Source: Channallabes apus
Taxonomy: Eukaryota; Chordata; Actinopteri; Siluriformes; Clariidae
DNA length: 64,000 nucleotides
Direction: 5' to 3'
NCBI GenBank assembly: GCA_030522415.1
Contig: CM060115.1
Coordinates: 16,339,191 to 16,403,190 of the forward strand
Below, piece by piece: positions 34,857-46,526 of the stretch; position 1 is the first letter of the stretch; every line of letters begins with the position of its first letter. Under the pieces are notes generated by a model. That model saw only the letters and a program-made list of their open reading frames with translations, ran no database searches and was not told the origin of the DNA. The translations under genes and the position numbers were made by a program.

Positions 34857-36010
34857 TTTTCCGGAGATTTTCCGGAAATACGGTGTCCAGTTTCATTGTT
34901 ATGCTGACGACACCCAGCTCTATATTTCCTCCAAACCTACTTCTGACTTTCCTCCATCTTCTCTTTCAAATTGTTTAAATCTTGGTTCTCAAATAATCTT
35001 CTTAAACTCAACAGTAGTAAAACCGAAATACTCCTCGTGGGCACTAAGAATACTCTATAGAAGGCCAGTAGTTTTTCCTTCTGTACTGATGGTTCTACAA
35101 TCTCTCCTTCAACACAAGTTAGAATCCTGGGTGTTATCCTTGATCGCACCCTATCCTATGAAGCACACATTAATAAACCCACTAGGACAGCGTACTACCG
35201 CATCCGAAACATTAACCGTCTCCTGCCCGGCCGTCTCAATGAGGAGCGCTGCTATCCTGGTACACGCTCTCGTCACCACATAGACTATTGCAATGCTCTA
35301 TTTTTTGGTCTTCCCTTAAAACTCCTACATAAGTTACGGTTAGTACAGAACTCAGTCGCTAGAATACTAACTAGAACTCCTACAATGGACCACATTTACA
35401 TTTAGGCATTTGGCAGACGCTCTTATCTCATTACACATCTGAGCAGTTGAGGGTTAAGTTGAGGCTCAAGGGCCCAACAGTGGCAACTTGGTGGTTGTGG
35501 GGTTTGAACCTGGGATCTTCTGAACCGTAGTCCAATGCCTTAACCACTGAGCTACACCTGGCCCCACATAACTCCTGTTCTTCAACAGCTACACTGGCTT
35601 CCTGTTCAACAGCGCATACATTATATAATTCAGTTTTTTGTTTATAAGGCATTAAATAACCTGGCTCCATCATATTGAACAGATCTTCTCCTAACTTATA
35701 CTCCTTCTAGAAACCTGAGATCATCATCGTCACTAAATCTGCTTCTTCCTCATATGCGTTTGAGAACCGTGGGATCTCGAGCCTTTAGCTACGCTGCCCC
35801 TGTGGAATCTTCTACCGCTCGATATCCGGAATAGTAACTCTACTTCTGTTTTCAAATCCCGTTTAAAAACACATCTCTTCATGCAGACATACGTTTAACA
35901 CTGCATTACTCGTATATTGTCCTTTACTATTGTTGGTTTTTTTATATATTTATTTTTTATGGTGTGTTAGGTGTCCTCGAGTGTCATGAAAGGCGCCTAC
36001 AAATAAAATC

Positions 36011-36046
<36 letters not shown>

Positions 36047-36047
36047 A
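34857..36047 (+). mobile_element. 5'-truncated L2/CR1-like LINE inside the Tc1 element
   Basis: It starts within the reverse transcriptase ([11 protein letters not shown] near 34,895) and proceeds through the C-terminal region ([13 protein letters not shown] near 35,278; LQQLHWLPVQQRIHYIIQF near 35,582). It ends with AAAGGCGCCTACAAATAAAA and a (TTA)n tail at 36,009-36,045, typical of this group. Broken by stops and by a SINE. Confidence 0.85.
35396..35563 (-). mobile_element. tRNA-derived SINE, family B
   Basis: On the minus strand it has an A-box TAGCTCAGTGG and a B-box GGTTCAAACCC, followed by TTGCCACTGTTGGGCCCTTG and a terminal GCGTCTGCCAAATGCC. CCACAT flanks it on both sides (35,390-35,395 and 35,564-35,569). 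It interrupts the LINE between TRTPTMDH and ITPVLQQ. Related fragments lie at 39,820-39,870 and 56,850-56,990. Confidence 0.82.
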
Positions 36048-36678
36048 AATGCTGTTGGGAAAATGCGCCTTTCCAATATAAGAGACCTGGAGCAGTTTGC
36101 AGAGGACGAATGGTCCAAAATTCCGGGTGAGAGTGTAAGAAGCGTATTGATGGTTTTAGGAAGAAACTGATTTCGGTTTTCCAAAGGGTGTGCAACCAAA
36201 TATTAAGTTAAGGGTGACAATAATTTTGTTCAGCCCATTTTTGGAGTTTTGTGTGACATTGTGTCAAATTAGCTTTTTTCCGTCCCTTTTTTTGTTTTGT
36301 TCCACTACACACAAAGAGAATAAACACAGAAAAACACTTGCAACACTTAATGCAACACTTTTCTGCGAGAAATACTTGATTTCAGGGGTGCCAACAATTT
36401 TGGCCATGACTGTGTATTAGTTAAGTGTTATTATAATATATAATAATATAAGAAAGGATTAAACTTAATATTATTACCAATGTACTAATGCTTAAATATT
36501 ATTTAATTACATTTGCTACAGTAATTTAGTTTTATTAACATTTCCAACATTTAAGAAATGTCAAGACAAAAAAAACATATAAAGTTAACGAGTAAAAAAT
36601 AAATGAGAATCAGTGAACTTCAAGTGAATGACTGTGAAATGTTTTTTCTTAGAGAAAAAGAATGCAGCAGTGTGTGTA

Positions 36679-36733
<55 letters not shown>

Positions 36734-36762
36734 AATAGTGAGAAACAATGCAGCAAGATGTG

Positions 36763-36799
<37 letters not shown>

Positions 36800-36802
36800 C
36801 AG

Positions 36803-36868
36803 CTGAAGAGTGTGTATGAGCGTAGCTACAGTGTGTGAGGAGAGTCAGCATGTCCACAGCTGTAACAG
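36803..36868 (+). CDS. slc5a5: slc5a5 initiator exon (ATG at 36,850)
   Basis: The acceptor is (TG)nTTTTCACAG|CTGAAG and the donor AACAG|gtagaac. The ATG at 36,850 gives MSTAVT plus one base, which joins AC of the next exon to make D. The result, [19 protein letters not shown], aligns with the human NIS start ([20 protein letters not shown]). The next exon has an in-frame stop at 40,028 and no ATG of its own, which supports this start. Confidence 0.8.
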
Positions 36869-37959
36869 GTAGAACATATAAATAAACAGTTTCACTGCAA
36901 CGTGAGATAAATCCAATTTAGCAGTTTGAAGAAAAACAAGTGTTTTTTCAAAAGAAACAAAAGATTTTACAAACTGATGCAACTATTTTGTGCATTTTTT
37001 AGTCACAGGGTGTTAAAAACACATACAGCTAATTATTATGTCAATACAAGTTTCAAGCAATAGGAATAAGTAACTGTATGTCAGAGGCTTCGGAGTGTAA
37101 CGTGGCCACACTGAACATTTGTGACTGGGGGTCCAAACTTAACCCCGTCTCAAAGACTCCAAATCCAGCAGATAGAAGAAACGTTTGAATGAAACCGAGT
37201 GACAGGACTCCAGTGGATGAACTATCGTCAACACATCTGTACACTCGAAGAGAAGAATGGCACATGGCACTGCCCTATACTTGATATGGGAAGCATTGTT
37301 TTTTTTTTTTTAGATTGCCAATCAGCCCTGCCAACAAACATTTGGAAGATTGGAAGACTTCCTTCCACAGAAGGGAAGGTGAATTGGTACTATTTATAGG
37401 TCTGGTCCTGACTTAGCCATGCCTGTCCTCTCAGGCAGCAACTTCCTCAGCTTCCTTGTTCTGCTTCCTGCCACCAGCTGACAGAAGAGAAAACTCCAAA
37501 TAGCAGCTGATCACATGCTAGACCTGAACCTGGAGAAGTTACTCACAATGTTGACACAGAAACAGGTGATGGGTTGGACCATAGTTGGGAAGTAAACTTC
37601 GTCCTTGAGCAATTAAAAAAAAAATCCTGGAGCAAAGTTTGTCTTGTGGAAGGCAATGACCAAGAAGTCGGGTGGCCACTATTAGCCACCTTCTTCCACA
37701 TTACACACCAGTCTCCTCTGCTACTAGACCCTGTGCTGTGGCCAAGAGTATGATCTCCTGGTTACACTGCTCTTAAAAATTAACATGGTGCAGTAACTAG
37801 CCCACATGAACACTTTGTGCAGAGACCTGGGAATCAAGGCATCCTACCCTGAGGCTGTTCCTCTGTGAAAGAGAACATCAAAGAACATTGCTCAAGAACT
37901 GGGTCTCCAGTGCAGTGGTTTAGGGCTCATGAAAGACATTTTAACTCCTCAAGAGAGAA

Positions 37960-38130
37960 CCTTCAAGCATCCACTGGGTTTACACCATTTGAGCAGTTAT
38001 ATGGATTCCACCCCTGAGGACTGCTAGATGTCACCAAGTAAACAACAAGCCATGACCCTACTGATCTGTAATTGAACATTTACAGGAGATAAACAACATA
38101 ATAAACTGTGCCAAACCTTTAACTGGCCAG
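37960..38130 (+). pseudogene. Gypsy-type retrotransposon fragment (distal integrase region)
   Basis: Starting at 37,964 one frame reads QASTGFTPFEQLYGFHP, stop, GLLDVTK. This is the conserved block near the end of the integrase domain in fish Ty3/gypsy elements. Only this short piece is recognisable, it contains stops, and no terminal repeats were found. Neighbouring sequence at 37,300-38,380 is probably more of the same decayed element. Confidence 0.55.
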
Positions 38131-38390
38131 ATCAGCCCACAGGTCATCAGGTCCTCCTCCTGCTGCAAGCACCAGCTGTACATTGCAAAGAGAAATCTAT
38201 CACTTGCAGCAGCCTGATAAACAGGAAGACACTCAAGTATCCCATATAAATTTGATAAAAAATGGTTTGAACCAGTTTTTGATACCCTAGCTTATGCATG
38301 TAGAATCTTATTGATGACCAAAAGGTCAGTCTTTACCCAGGTTCTTCCTTGGTCTCACATAGGCTTAAATAGGAAACACATAGGAATCAG

Positions 38391-39260
38391 AGGCCATGGG
38401 TGGATAAAACCATGCACAACATTCTGAGATCTCACACCGCTGTGTATAATATGGGACTTCATGCATCGGGTGACATGGACTTGTACAAGGCTGCATCATA
38501 CAACATTCACATAGCGGTGAGGAAGGTGAAGCAGCGCTCTAGGACGAAATTAGAGTCACAGCTCCAACAGAATGACTCTCCTCGCCTATGGCAGGGACTA
38601 AACAATATAACTTACTATAAAGCACCAACATCTGGTATGACGAACGCAGACGTGTCTCTGGCCGATGAACTGAACACCTTCTATGCTCACTTTGAAGCTG
38701 CAGGTAAACACTGCTAATAGCCCTAGCATTGCTAACAATGCTAATGCTAGCAGTGCTGATGGCTGCAGACAGGAAGAGAATGCCACTGGAAATGCATTCA
38801 TCACCTGTAAACATGACCTGAGAACAACCTTCAGGAAAGTAAACACCAAGAGAGCAGCAGGACCAGACGGCATCCCAGGTTGAGTCCTCAGAACCTTTAC
38901 TAGTCCTCAGACCAGCTAGTTCTGTTCCTTCCCCAAAGAAACCCCATCCTGCTTCCCTCAACGACTATCGCACTGTAGCCCTGACTTCAGTAGTGATTAA
39001 GTGCTTTGAGCGGCTGGTCAGAGACTTCATCATCTCTGACACACTAGATCCATTACATTTTGCATACAGTATTGTCAAAACCGACCAATAGATGATGTCA
39101 TCTCTAATCTCCTTCACACTTCACTCACTCGCCTGGAAACTAGGAATGAGAATTATGTTAAAAATGCTGTTTGTTGACATCTATAACACTATAATTCCCA
39201 CCACACTCACCACTGAACGAGAAGACGTAGCTTGCAGTCTCCCTCTCTAATTCATCTCAA
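38391..39260 (+). pseudogene. Decayed fragment of the same LINE family as at 17.4 kb
   Basis: It parallels the 18.58-19.4 kb part of the first copy: TGGATAAAACCATGCACAAC, CAACAGAATGACTCTC, ACATCTGGTATGACGAACGC, AGCAGGACCAGACGGCATCC, CAACGACTATCGCACTG. Both ends are missing and the frame has stops. It lies in slc5a5 intron 1. Confidence 0.85.
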
Positions 39261-39299
39261 AGGTGTTCTCTCAGGGTGATTTAAAGACTCAGGCCAGTC

Positions 39300-39705
39300 T
39301 TTATGGACCTTGCTTTGTGCTCTAGTGCACAGTCATGTTAGAACTGGTATGGGGTTGTTTTTCAGGAGTTGGGCTCGGCCCCTTAGTTCCAGTGAAAGGA
39401 ACTCAGCAGAAATACTTCAGCATATCAAGACATTTTTGACAATTTCCTGCTCCCAAAAGTTTGGGGATGGCCACTTCCTGTTCCAACATGACTGTGTCTG
39501 ACCTCACAAATGCGCTTCTAAGAGAATGGTAAAAAAAAATCCCATAAACACACTCCTAAACAATGTGGAAAGCCTTCCCAGAAGAGTTATAGCTACAGAG
39601 GATGGGCAACGTCATATTTAGCCCTATGGATTAAGAAAAGGTACTGAAGTTCATATGCATGTCAAGGCAGGAAGCGAATACTTTTGGCAATATAGTGTAT
39701 GAAAG
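39300..39705. repeat. 3' half of a decayed DNA transposon
   Basis: It ends GAATACTTTTGGCAATATAGTG followed by TA, the reverse complement of the ACTATATGGACAAAAGTATT start seen at 63,586 and 56,708. The interior resembles a transposon of fish genomes but codes for nothing intact. Confidence 0.45.
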
Positions 39706-40061
39706 ATTCAAGAAGCATCCAGTACTTGTCAAATAGTTCTAAAAAGCCTTTATATCTACTCTTTTACCGGAACTAGTGAGAGCGATATAATGCCCCTGTA
39801 GGATAGACGAAATAAGGGCCTAACAGTGGCAGCTTGGTGGTAATAGAGCTTAAATTGGCAACCGGATAAAAACACTTGGGTAGTTACCCAAGGGCTTGCA
39901 ATAGCCTAAAATGTTTAGATCAGTTTTCAACTTGTTGATCCTATATGGCATGAACCAAGATGAATTTCCTTGATATCATCTTTTTGTAAAAAAGTTTAAC
40001 AGGGATGTGTAGACTTTATATCCACTGTAAAATGACTCTTCTTCTTCTTCTTCTGAATCAG

Positions 40062-40411
40062 ACAGGTTGGGTTTCACAGTGGGAGACTATGCCGTGTTTG
40101 GTGCCATGTTGGCTGTCTCCATGATTATCGGTCTATTCCAGTCTTTGCGCTCGCGTGGACGGAGCTTCTCAGATTCGGAAAAGGTGGAGAATTTCTTCAC
40201 GGGTGGGCGTAGCCTGGGGGCGGTACCAGTGGGTGTGTCCCTGTGTGCAAGCTTCATGTCGGGTGTGCAGGTCCTTGGGGTTCCGTCTGAGTCATACTTG
40301 TATGGCTTGAAGTTCCTGTACATGTGTTTGGGTCAAGGCATCTGTTCCTTCCTGACGGCCACGCTGTTCCTCCCTGTGTACTACAGACTGGCCATCACCT
40401 CCTCCAACCAG
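40062..40411 (+). CDS. slc5a5: slc5a5 coding exon 2
   Basis: Acceptor CTGAATCAG|AC, donor CAACCAG|gtacac. It encodes residues 7-123: first transmembrane segments, the FFTGGR signature and the ion-binding S73/Q76 region. It ends at ITSSNQ in phase 0. Confidence 0.97.
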
Positions 40412-40529
40412 GTACACACACAATTAAACTCAGGCCAATTTTTATTGTGCTTTTGACAAAACATCTTTACACAAATAAAAATTCTGGATAATTAAAAAAA
40501 AATTATTGTCTCTAATGAGCAAGCTCATG

Positions 40530-40905
40530 ACATGAGGAAGAAACCTTAAGAGGAACCAGACTCAACAGGGAACCCATCCTCATGTCGATGATATCAGATG
40601 GCAGGGATTGATCTGTGTGTTAGGAGGCTGGAAGTTCAGTATAACAGGAGATGTGGAGAAGTTAATACGTAGTTGAGTTTGTTATTGGAGGCTCAGGTAC
40701 AAAACTGTAGGGAATTCCAGTCCTGAAATATGGAGCAGCGCGAGACCATTTAATGTTTTACAGGTTAAAAGTAGTACTGCATTAACAAAACATTCAAAGC
40801 AAAATGTAACAGGGAGCCAATGCAGTGTGGATAAGATAGGGCTGATGTGCTCATATCTTCTGGTTCTAGTGAGGACTCTCGCTGCTGCATTCTTTACAGT
40901 ACCAT
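40530..40905 (-). repeat. LINE 3'-region fragment
   Basis: The phrase AGGGAGCCAATGCAGTGTGG and the block TTCTGGTTCTAGT...GCTGCTGCATTC parallel 42,590-42,690 of the antisense LINE in intron 4. It is a truncated tail in intron 2. Confidence 0.55.
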
Positions 40906-40914
40906 ATCAAAAGC

Positions 40915-40916
<2 letters not shown>

Positions 40917-40977
<61 letters not shown>
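40917..40977. repeat. (TG)30 abutting the slc5a5 exon 3 acceptor
   Basis: Pure TG units end three bases before exon 3 (...TGTGTCAG|TATCTG). No other polypyrimidine tract is present. Confidence 0.95.
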
Positions 40978-40978
<1 letters not shown>

Positions 40979-40980
40979 AG

Positions 40981-41046
40981 TATCTGAGGATGAGGTTCGG
41001 CAGAGGCATGCAGCTGCTGGGAAGTCTGCAGTTTCTCATAGCTACA
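40981..41046 (+). CDS. slc5a5: slc5a5 coding exon 3 (66 bp)
   Basis: It encodes YLRMRFGRGMQLLGSLQFLI and AT, residues 124-145. The donor is GCTACA|gtaagt. Both ends are in phase 0, so skipping would remove 22 residues without a frameshift. It is bracketed by (TG)30 upstream and interrupted (CA)n at 41,074-41,147 downstream. Confidence 0.96.
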
Positions 41047-41190
41047 GTAAGTTCACTGAATATCATACTATTAACACACACACACGCACACACACACACA
41101 CATACACACACACACACACACACACGCACACACACACACACACACAAATGTGTACACTAAGTTGATTATTATTTCTCTTTGTCTCTGCAG

Positions 41191-41242
41191 CTTCTCTACA
41201 CTGGCATTGTTATCCTTGCTCCTGCACTCATCCTAAATCAGG
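41191..41242 (+). CDS. slc5a5: slc5a5 coding exon 4
   Basis: Acceptor CTCTGCAG|CTT, donor ATCAGG|gtacac running directly into (CA)28 at 41,244-41,304. It encodes LLYTGIVILAPALILNQ, almost the same as human. Confidence 0.96.
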
Positions 41243-41309
<67 letters not shown>

Positions 41310-42773
41310 AACACAGTTATTAATATTCTTTTAAGACTTTCACTGTAACTACAGAGGGTACTCAAGCGGTATTCTGGTGTTACCGCCACGCCTCACAGCT
41401 GCAGCATTTGGGTTTGTGCGTTTCGGGCCTCATGCCTCAGTTCATTCTCTGCAGGATTTATGAGCCGCAGCTGCTTTAGAGCTGCATGTAGTAGCGGATA
41501 AAATCAAGTGAAACGTAGTTAAACGAATTTATAATCACAGTACTAAAATTACAGTACAAATGTAGAATTTAAATTAGATTAAATATTTTTAGGGTTGAAT
41601 TTAAGCAAAATAAACCTTAACACAGTGAGGCTTTAGATTTTATGATGTGTAATTAGAAAAGCTACGCATTTCGGGTTTTGTATCATCTTATATCTTGTGT
41701 TCTTTAAATGTTTAGTAGATTTATTAACTGCTTTTGCGCGCGATGTGAGCAGCTTTAATTATTGATAATTAAATAATTATTCAATGTTATACAGAAACAG
41801 CAAAAAGCACGATGATTATTATTCTTTTGATTATTATTATCATGTTCTTTTGCTGTTTGGGTTCAGAGTTGAATGATTATTTGAAACTGAAGCGCGTAGA
41901 TTCATGCCACGAGTCATTTTATCATACAAAGATAAAAAAAATGTTTTTACAAGCTCTTGAGCTGTTGTTTGTGCTGTTTTCTTTAATAATAACAATAGAC
42001 AGATAGAAACAGAGAGTCTGTCTAAACAAAATTTATTGCAGCCATTTTGCAAAATGTCCCTTTGCGCCATCTGGCAGTCATTTCACAAATTACTTTGAAT
42101 TGCGACTGATTTCTGTTGGCTGTTGCCGTATTAGACATTCCCCTTAGCTAACCACTGTATAGGCAAAGCATGGCAAGTTTATTTCTATAGCACATTTCAT
42201 ACACAATGGTAATTCAACGTGCTTTACATAAAAGAGAAGAAAATAATAATAAAATCTAACAGAAAATAGTAGCAATAAAACATTTTTAATAATTTAAAAT
42301 TTGATTTAAAAATAAAATAGGGTGAGTTTTAAGTCTAGATTTAAATATGACTAATGTTTTAGTACATCTGATCTCTTCTGGATCTGGTTCCACCTGCGGG
42401 CAGCATAATGGCTAAAGGCGACCTTGTTTAGTGTGAACTCTTGGTATTTCTAACTGACTCGATCCTAACGATCTGATTGGTCTGTTAGGTTTATATTCAG
42501 TCAGCAGATCTGTAATGTATTTAGGTCCTATAGGCCATTAAGTGATTTATAAACGAGTAAAAGTAGATTAAAATCTAACCTAAATATTACAGGAAGCCAG
42601 TGTAAGGACCTGAGGACTGGTGTGATGTTTTCAGATTTTCTGGTTCAAGTCAGAATCCTGGCAGCAGCGTTCTGGATGAGCTGCAGCTTCCTAATGGTCT
42701 TCTTGGGAGGCCGGTGAGGAGACCATTACAATAATCCACCCTGCAAGTCTTGATTCTTGAAACAAAGAATCAT

Positions 42774-43553
42774 CTAACATCTAACATCTAATTCTTGCAA
42801 TGTTTTTGAGATGATAGTAGCTGATTTAGTTACTGCTTTGAGATGACTACTGAAACTAAGGTCTGTCTCCAGAATCACCCCAAGATTCTTTACTTGATTT
42901 TTAGTTATTTGACCCCTAGAGTGAAGGTATGCATTCACCTTCAGCACTTCATCTTCATTTCCAAATGCAATGACCTCAGTTTTCTCCTTGTTTAACTGAA
43001 GAAAATTCTGGCACATCCAACTGTTACTTTCATCAATGCATTTGCAGAGGGAGTCTATGGGGCTGTAGTCATTTGGAGATAAGGCTAGGTAAAGCTGGGT
43101 ATCATCAGCATAGCTGTGATAGGCAATTTGGTTCTTTCTCATTATCTGACTTATTGGGAGCATATACAGGCTAAACAGGAGCGGTGCAAGAATTGAGCCT
43201 TGTGGGACTCCGCATGTCATGGACGTCCACTTAGACTTATGCTCTCCTATAGTCACATAATAACCTCTCCCTTCTAAGTATGACCTGAACCATTTGAGTA
43301 CCATCCCAGAAACCCCGACCCAGTTTTCCATTCTTTCTATTAGTATGTTATGATCGACAGTGTCAAATGCAGCGCTAAGATCTAGCAGTACTAGCACTGA
43401 TATTTTGCCAGAATCTAAATGAATGTCGTTTATTATCTTTATGAGCGCTGTCTCTGTACTGTGATGCGCTCGGAAACCAGATTGAAAACTGTCCAGGTAT
43501 TCATTTGAGTTTAAGTGGTTGTTCAGCTGGTTAAAAAAAAACCTTTTCAACAA
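42774..43553 (-). pseudogene. LINE reverse transcriptase domain (open for 259 codons)
   Basis: It contains RT palm motifs in order: DLSAAFDTVDH, GVPQGSILAPLLF and YADDTQLYL with the YADD active site, then NLGVILETDLSFSSHL. The domain itself has no internal stop, but endonuclease and linker are in different, broken frames, so it is not expected to act. Confidence 0.85.
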
Positions 43554-45072
43554 TCTTTCCTATAAAAGGAAGATTTGATATTGGTCTGTAGTTATTTAAT
43601 ACGGAGTTATCAAGATGATTCTTTTTTAGAAGTGGCTTTACAACTGCAGTTTGGAAAAGTCCCAGAGAGAAGTGAGGTGTTCACCACTTCTAATAGATCT
43701 GTTTCCAAACAGTCTAACACACTTTTGAGAAAAGATGTAGGAAGTGTGTCAAGGTCGCAGGTTGACGATTTGAGGTGTTGTACTGTTTCTTTCAAGATTT
43801 TGCTATCAATTTCTTGAAAGACAGACATAGTAACTGTTTTGTGAGGTTGTGTTTGAGTTTTTCTGACCTCTGCACAACTTGATGTGTTAATTTTCTCAGA
43901 GAAAAAGGAAGCAAACTCACTGCATTTGCTGTCGGAGAGCATTTCAATGGGAATCTGACTTGGTGGGTTTGTCAGTCTCTCAACAGTATCCAAAAGAATG
44001 CGTGTGTTGTTTATGTTGCTGTTAATAATGTTTGAGTAGAAGGTCTGTCTAGCTGTGGCTGGTTCCACATTGAAAGCACGAAGGCTGTCTTTATAAATGC
44101 TATAGTGAATTTCAAGTTTCGTCTTCCGCCACATACGTTCAGCTTTTCGACATTGTCTTTTCATATTCTGAACTGCTGGTGATTTTCTCCATGGTGATTT
44201 CTGTTTGCCCGCCTTTCGGACCATTTCCGGAGCAATATCATCAATAACATTCTTAACTTTTCAGTTAAAGAAATCAAGGAGAAGATCAACAGAGTCTGCG
44301 GAAACATTTGATGTTAAAGATCCAGTGGTAACAGAGATCAAAGAAAATACAGAAGTGATCAGATAGTGCTACGTCCTTAATAGTAATGGACGAGATGTTT
44401 AGACCTTTACTGATGAGTAAAGCTAGAGTGTGTCCACGATTATGTGTGGGCCCGTGCACGTGCTGAATCAGGTGAAAAGTGTTTGACTTCTGCATTATCA
44501 ATATGAATATTAAAGTCCCGTGATCCATTTCAAAACAGTAAAACTCTGAGGAAATCATTGATAGCAGTTCTGTAAACTCTTCAATAAAGTCTGGAGAGTA
44601 TTTTGGAGGTCTGTAAATAATGATAAACAGAATACGTGGAGCACCTTTCAGCACAATCACAGATATTCAAAAGACAAATATTGACCAAATGACACTTGCT
44701 TGCATTGATGGACATCTTTAAATAGAGCAGCTTCACCTCCGTCTCTCCTAACAGTTCTGCAGACACTCATGGGAGTAAAGTTAGGAGGAGCTGTTTCATT
44801 TAGGACTGTTGCACTGCAGCGATCATCTAACCAAGTTTCATTAAAAAACATAACATCTAATTTGGTCGTTTAATCAGTTATTTAAAAATGCATTTTTTTA
44901 GTGAGCGAATATTTTTAAAATGCTAACTTTATGACATTACTTTTTGTCCTCACGGTAATCTTACTTTGATGCATAACAGGTCATACGGTAGATTAGATGG
45001 GTCAGCTGTACGGCTTGAGAAGACCTTAGACTTTCTATAAAGTGATAAAACAGACATAGAGAACGTCTACAG

Positions 45073-46526
45073 CAGGCATGTCAAACATACGGCCCGCGGG
45101 CCGGACCCGGCCCGTTGGATGATTTAATCCGGCCCAGCATAAATTTCTGAGTATGTCAAAAAAAAGAAGCGAGTCTCGAGCTCATTTCTATCGAAAGTTG
45201 TGATTTTTAAAAAAATAAATACAAACCAAATGCACCCTTCGGCCGCTAGAGGGCAGTAAATGTGTAAAAGCGCTCACGTCCAGCATGCGGCACTGACACG
45301 AGTTAGTCACAGGATGTAAACATTCGCAACGTAATGTGTCCAAGTAAAAATAAACCGGCAATCTTGCTTCACCATTCACCACTACTAAACAAGTTATCGG
45401 TCAACACACCCTTCCCAAAATGGCACTGTCAAAAAAAAGAAAAGTGGACACGGAATGCAGAGTTTTCCAGGAAAAATGGACTGAGAAGTATTTATTCACA
45501 GAAGTGAATGCAAAACCACTGTGCTTGGTATGTAATCAGCAAGTTGCAGTGTTCAAAGAGTTTAATATTCAGCGCCACTATGAGACCCATCATAAAGATT
45601 CCGCTATGAAGGATAAATTTGGGTCCGTGGGATTGGATACGTTTTATCAATATCTCGTGCCAGGTTACCCCAAAATTAACAGCCATGGCTGCAAAGGTTC
45701 TATCCATGTTTGGGACTACTTATCTTTGTGAACAGGTGTTCTCCGTAATGAACAATAATAAAACAAAGCAGCGCTCAAGGTTAACAAATAAACACTTGAA
45801 TGACATTGTTAAATGTGCTGCTACTCAGGATTTGACACCTAATATCGATGCACTTGGGAAGGCAAAAAGATGCCAAGTTTCAGGAGCCAGCAGCAGCAAG
45901 TAGACTGCAGGAGTGCAGTGAGAGAGAGAGAGAGAAAGTGTGATGACACGAAATTTGTTTGCACTCATGAATACAGATCATTAAAAACAAGATTCATCTG
46001 GTTTCATATTAAAGACAATTAATATTGTGCAGTATGTTCTCAGCTTCAGTAGGCCCAGCCTAGTAGTTTGATCTGATGTAGTCTAATCTTATTGCCCATG
46101 CACTGCTATAACTTTTATTTTGTATTTCTTTTTTTATTTATTTATTTCAAATCAGTATGACAATTAAGCCGAAAAATTTTTTTTCATAGCTCCCACTTGA
46201 GTTTGTTATTGTGGTGAGTTGGTTCAGGTGTAAAACTGCATTCACTCAACTGTTAAAATAAACCAGTTGTTAACACATTCACCGCCAAACATGAAAATAA
46301 TTTTTTTCCCATTGTTTGTGAATAAATGTGTTGTGCTTAGAAAAGATCCCTTGTCATCCATAATCATAATATGTAGGGTAGGCTACAAATGTAGGCTGAA
46401 TGATAAAGCATAGTACTGAAAAACAAAGCGAAATATTTGGAATTGACATTCTTTTACTGATCCGGCCCACCTGAGAACAGAAAGTCTGGATCCGGCCCCA
46501 GAGCAAAACTGAGTTTGACATGCCTG
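45073..46526 (+). mobile_element. Internally deleted hAT transposon with BED finger remnant
   Basis: The ends are CAGGCATGTCAAAC and the inverted GTTTGACATGCCTG. The 8-bp direct repeat GTCTACAG flanks it exactly (45,065-45,072 and 46,527-46,534). The N-terminal frame at 45,420 (MALSKKRKVDTECRVFQEKW, then LCLVCNQQVAVFKEFNIQRH) is the BED zinc finger of the GTF2IRD2/ZBED-like hAT group, with C-x2-C and H-x4-H. The frame at about 45,680-45,903 (SMFGTTYLCEQVFSVMNNNK, RLTNKHLNDIVK) is the C-terminal dimerisation domain. The catalytic middle is missing, so the copy cannot self-mobilise. Confidence 0.92.

Larger units (their letters stand above)
34093..36412 (+). mobile_element. Tc1-like transposon, decayed, carrying nested insertions
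   Basis: Terminal inverted repeats CAGTCATGGCCAAAATTGTT on the left and the reverse complement ending CATGACTG on the right. The left flank is TA; the right reads TG, probably mutated. Transposase remnants lie at both ends: a helix-turn-helix part near 34,560-34,680 (KKFATHSSVANLPVRGRKRK) and the C-terminus near 36,060-36,150 (MRLSNIRDLEQFAEDEWSKI). The text ...CCATTCAACACC...GAGATCTTAAA at 34,828-34,856 continues at AATGCTGTTGGGAAAATG (36,048), showing where the LINE entered. Confidence 0.85.

Noticed and set aside
40032..40070. Start of slc5a5 within exon 2 (ATG at 40,032 or TTG at 40,067)
   Set aside because: The ATG is out of frame, an in-frame stop lies at 40,028-40,030, and a good acceptor at 40,060-40,061 joins an upstream ATG exon in phase.
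45420..45903. BED-finger frame as a domesticated host gene
   Set aside because: The catalytic middle is deleted, the frame shifts between the halves, and precise terminal repeats with an 8-bp duplication show a transposon copy.
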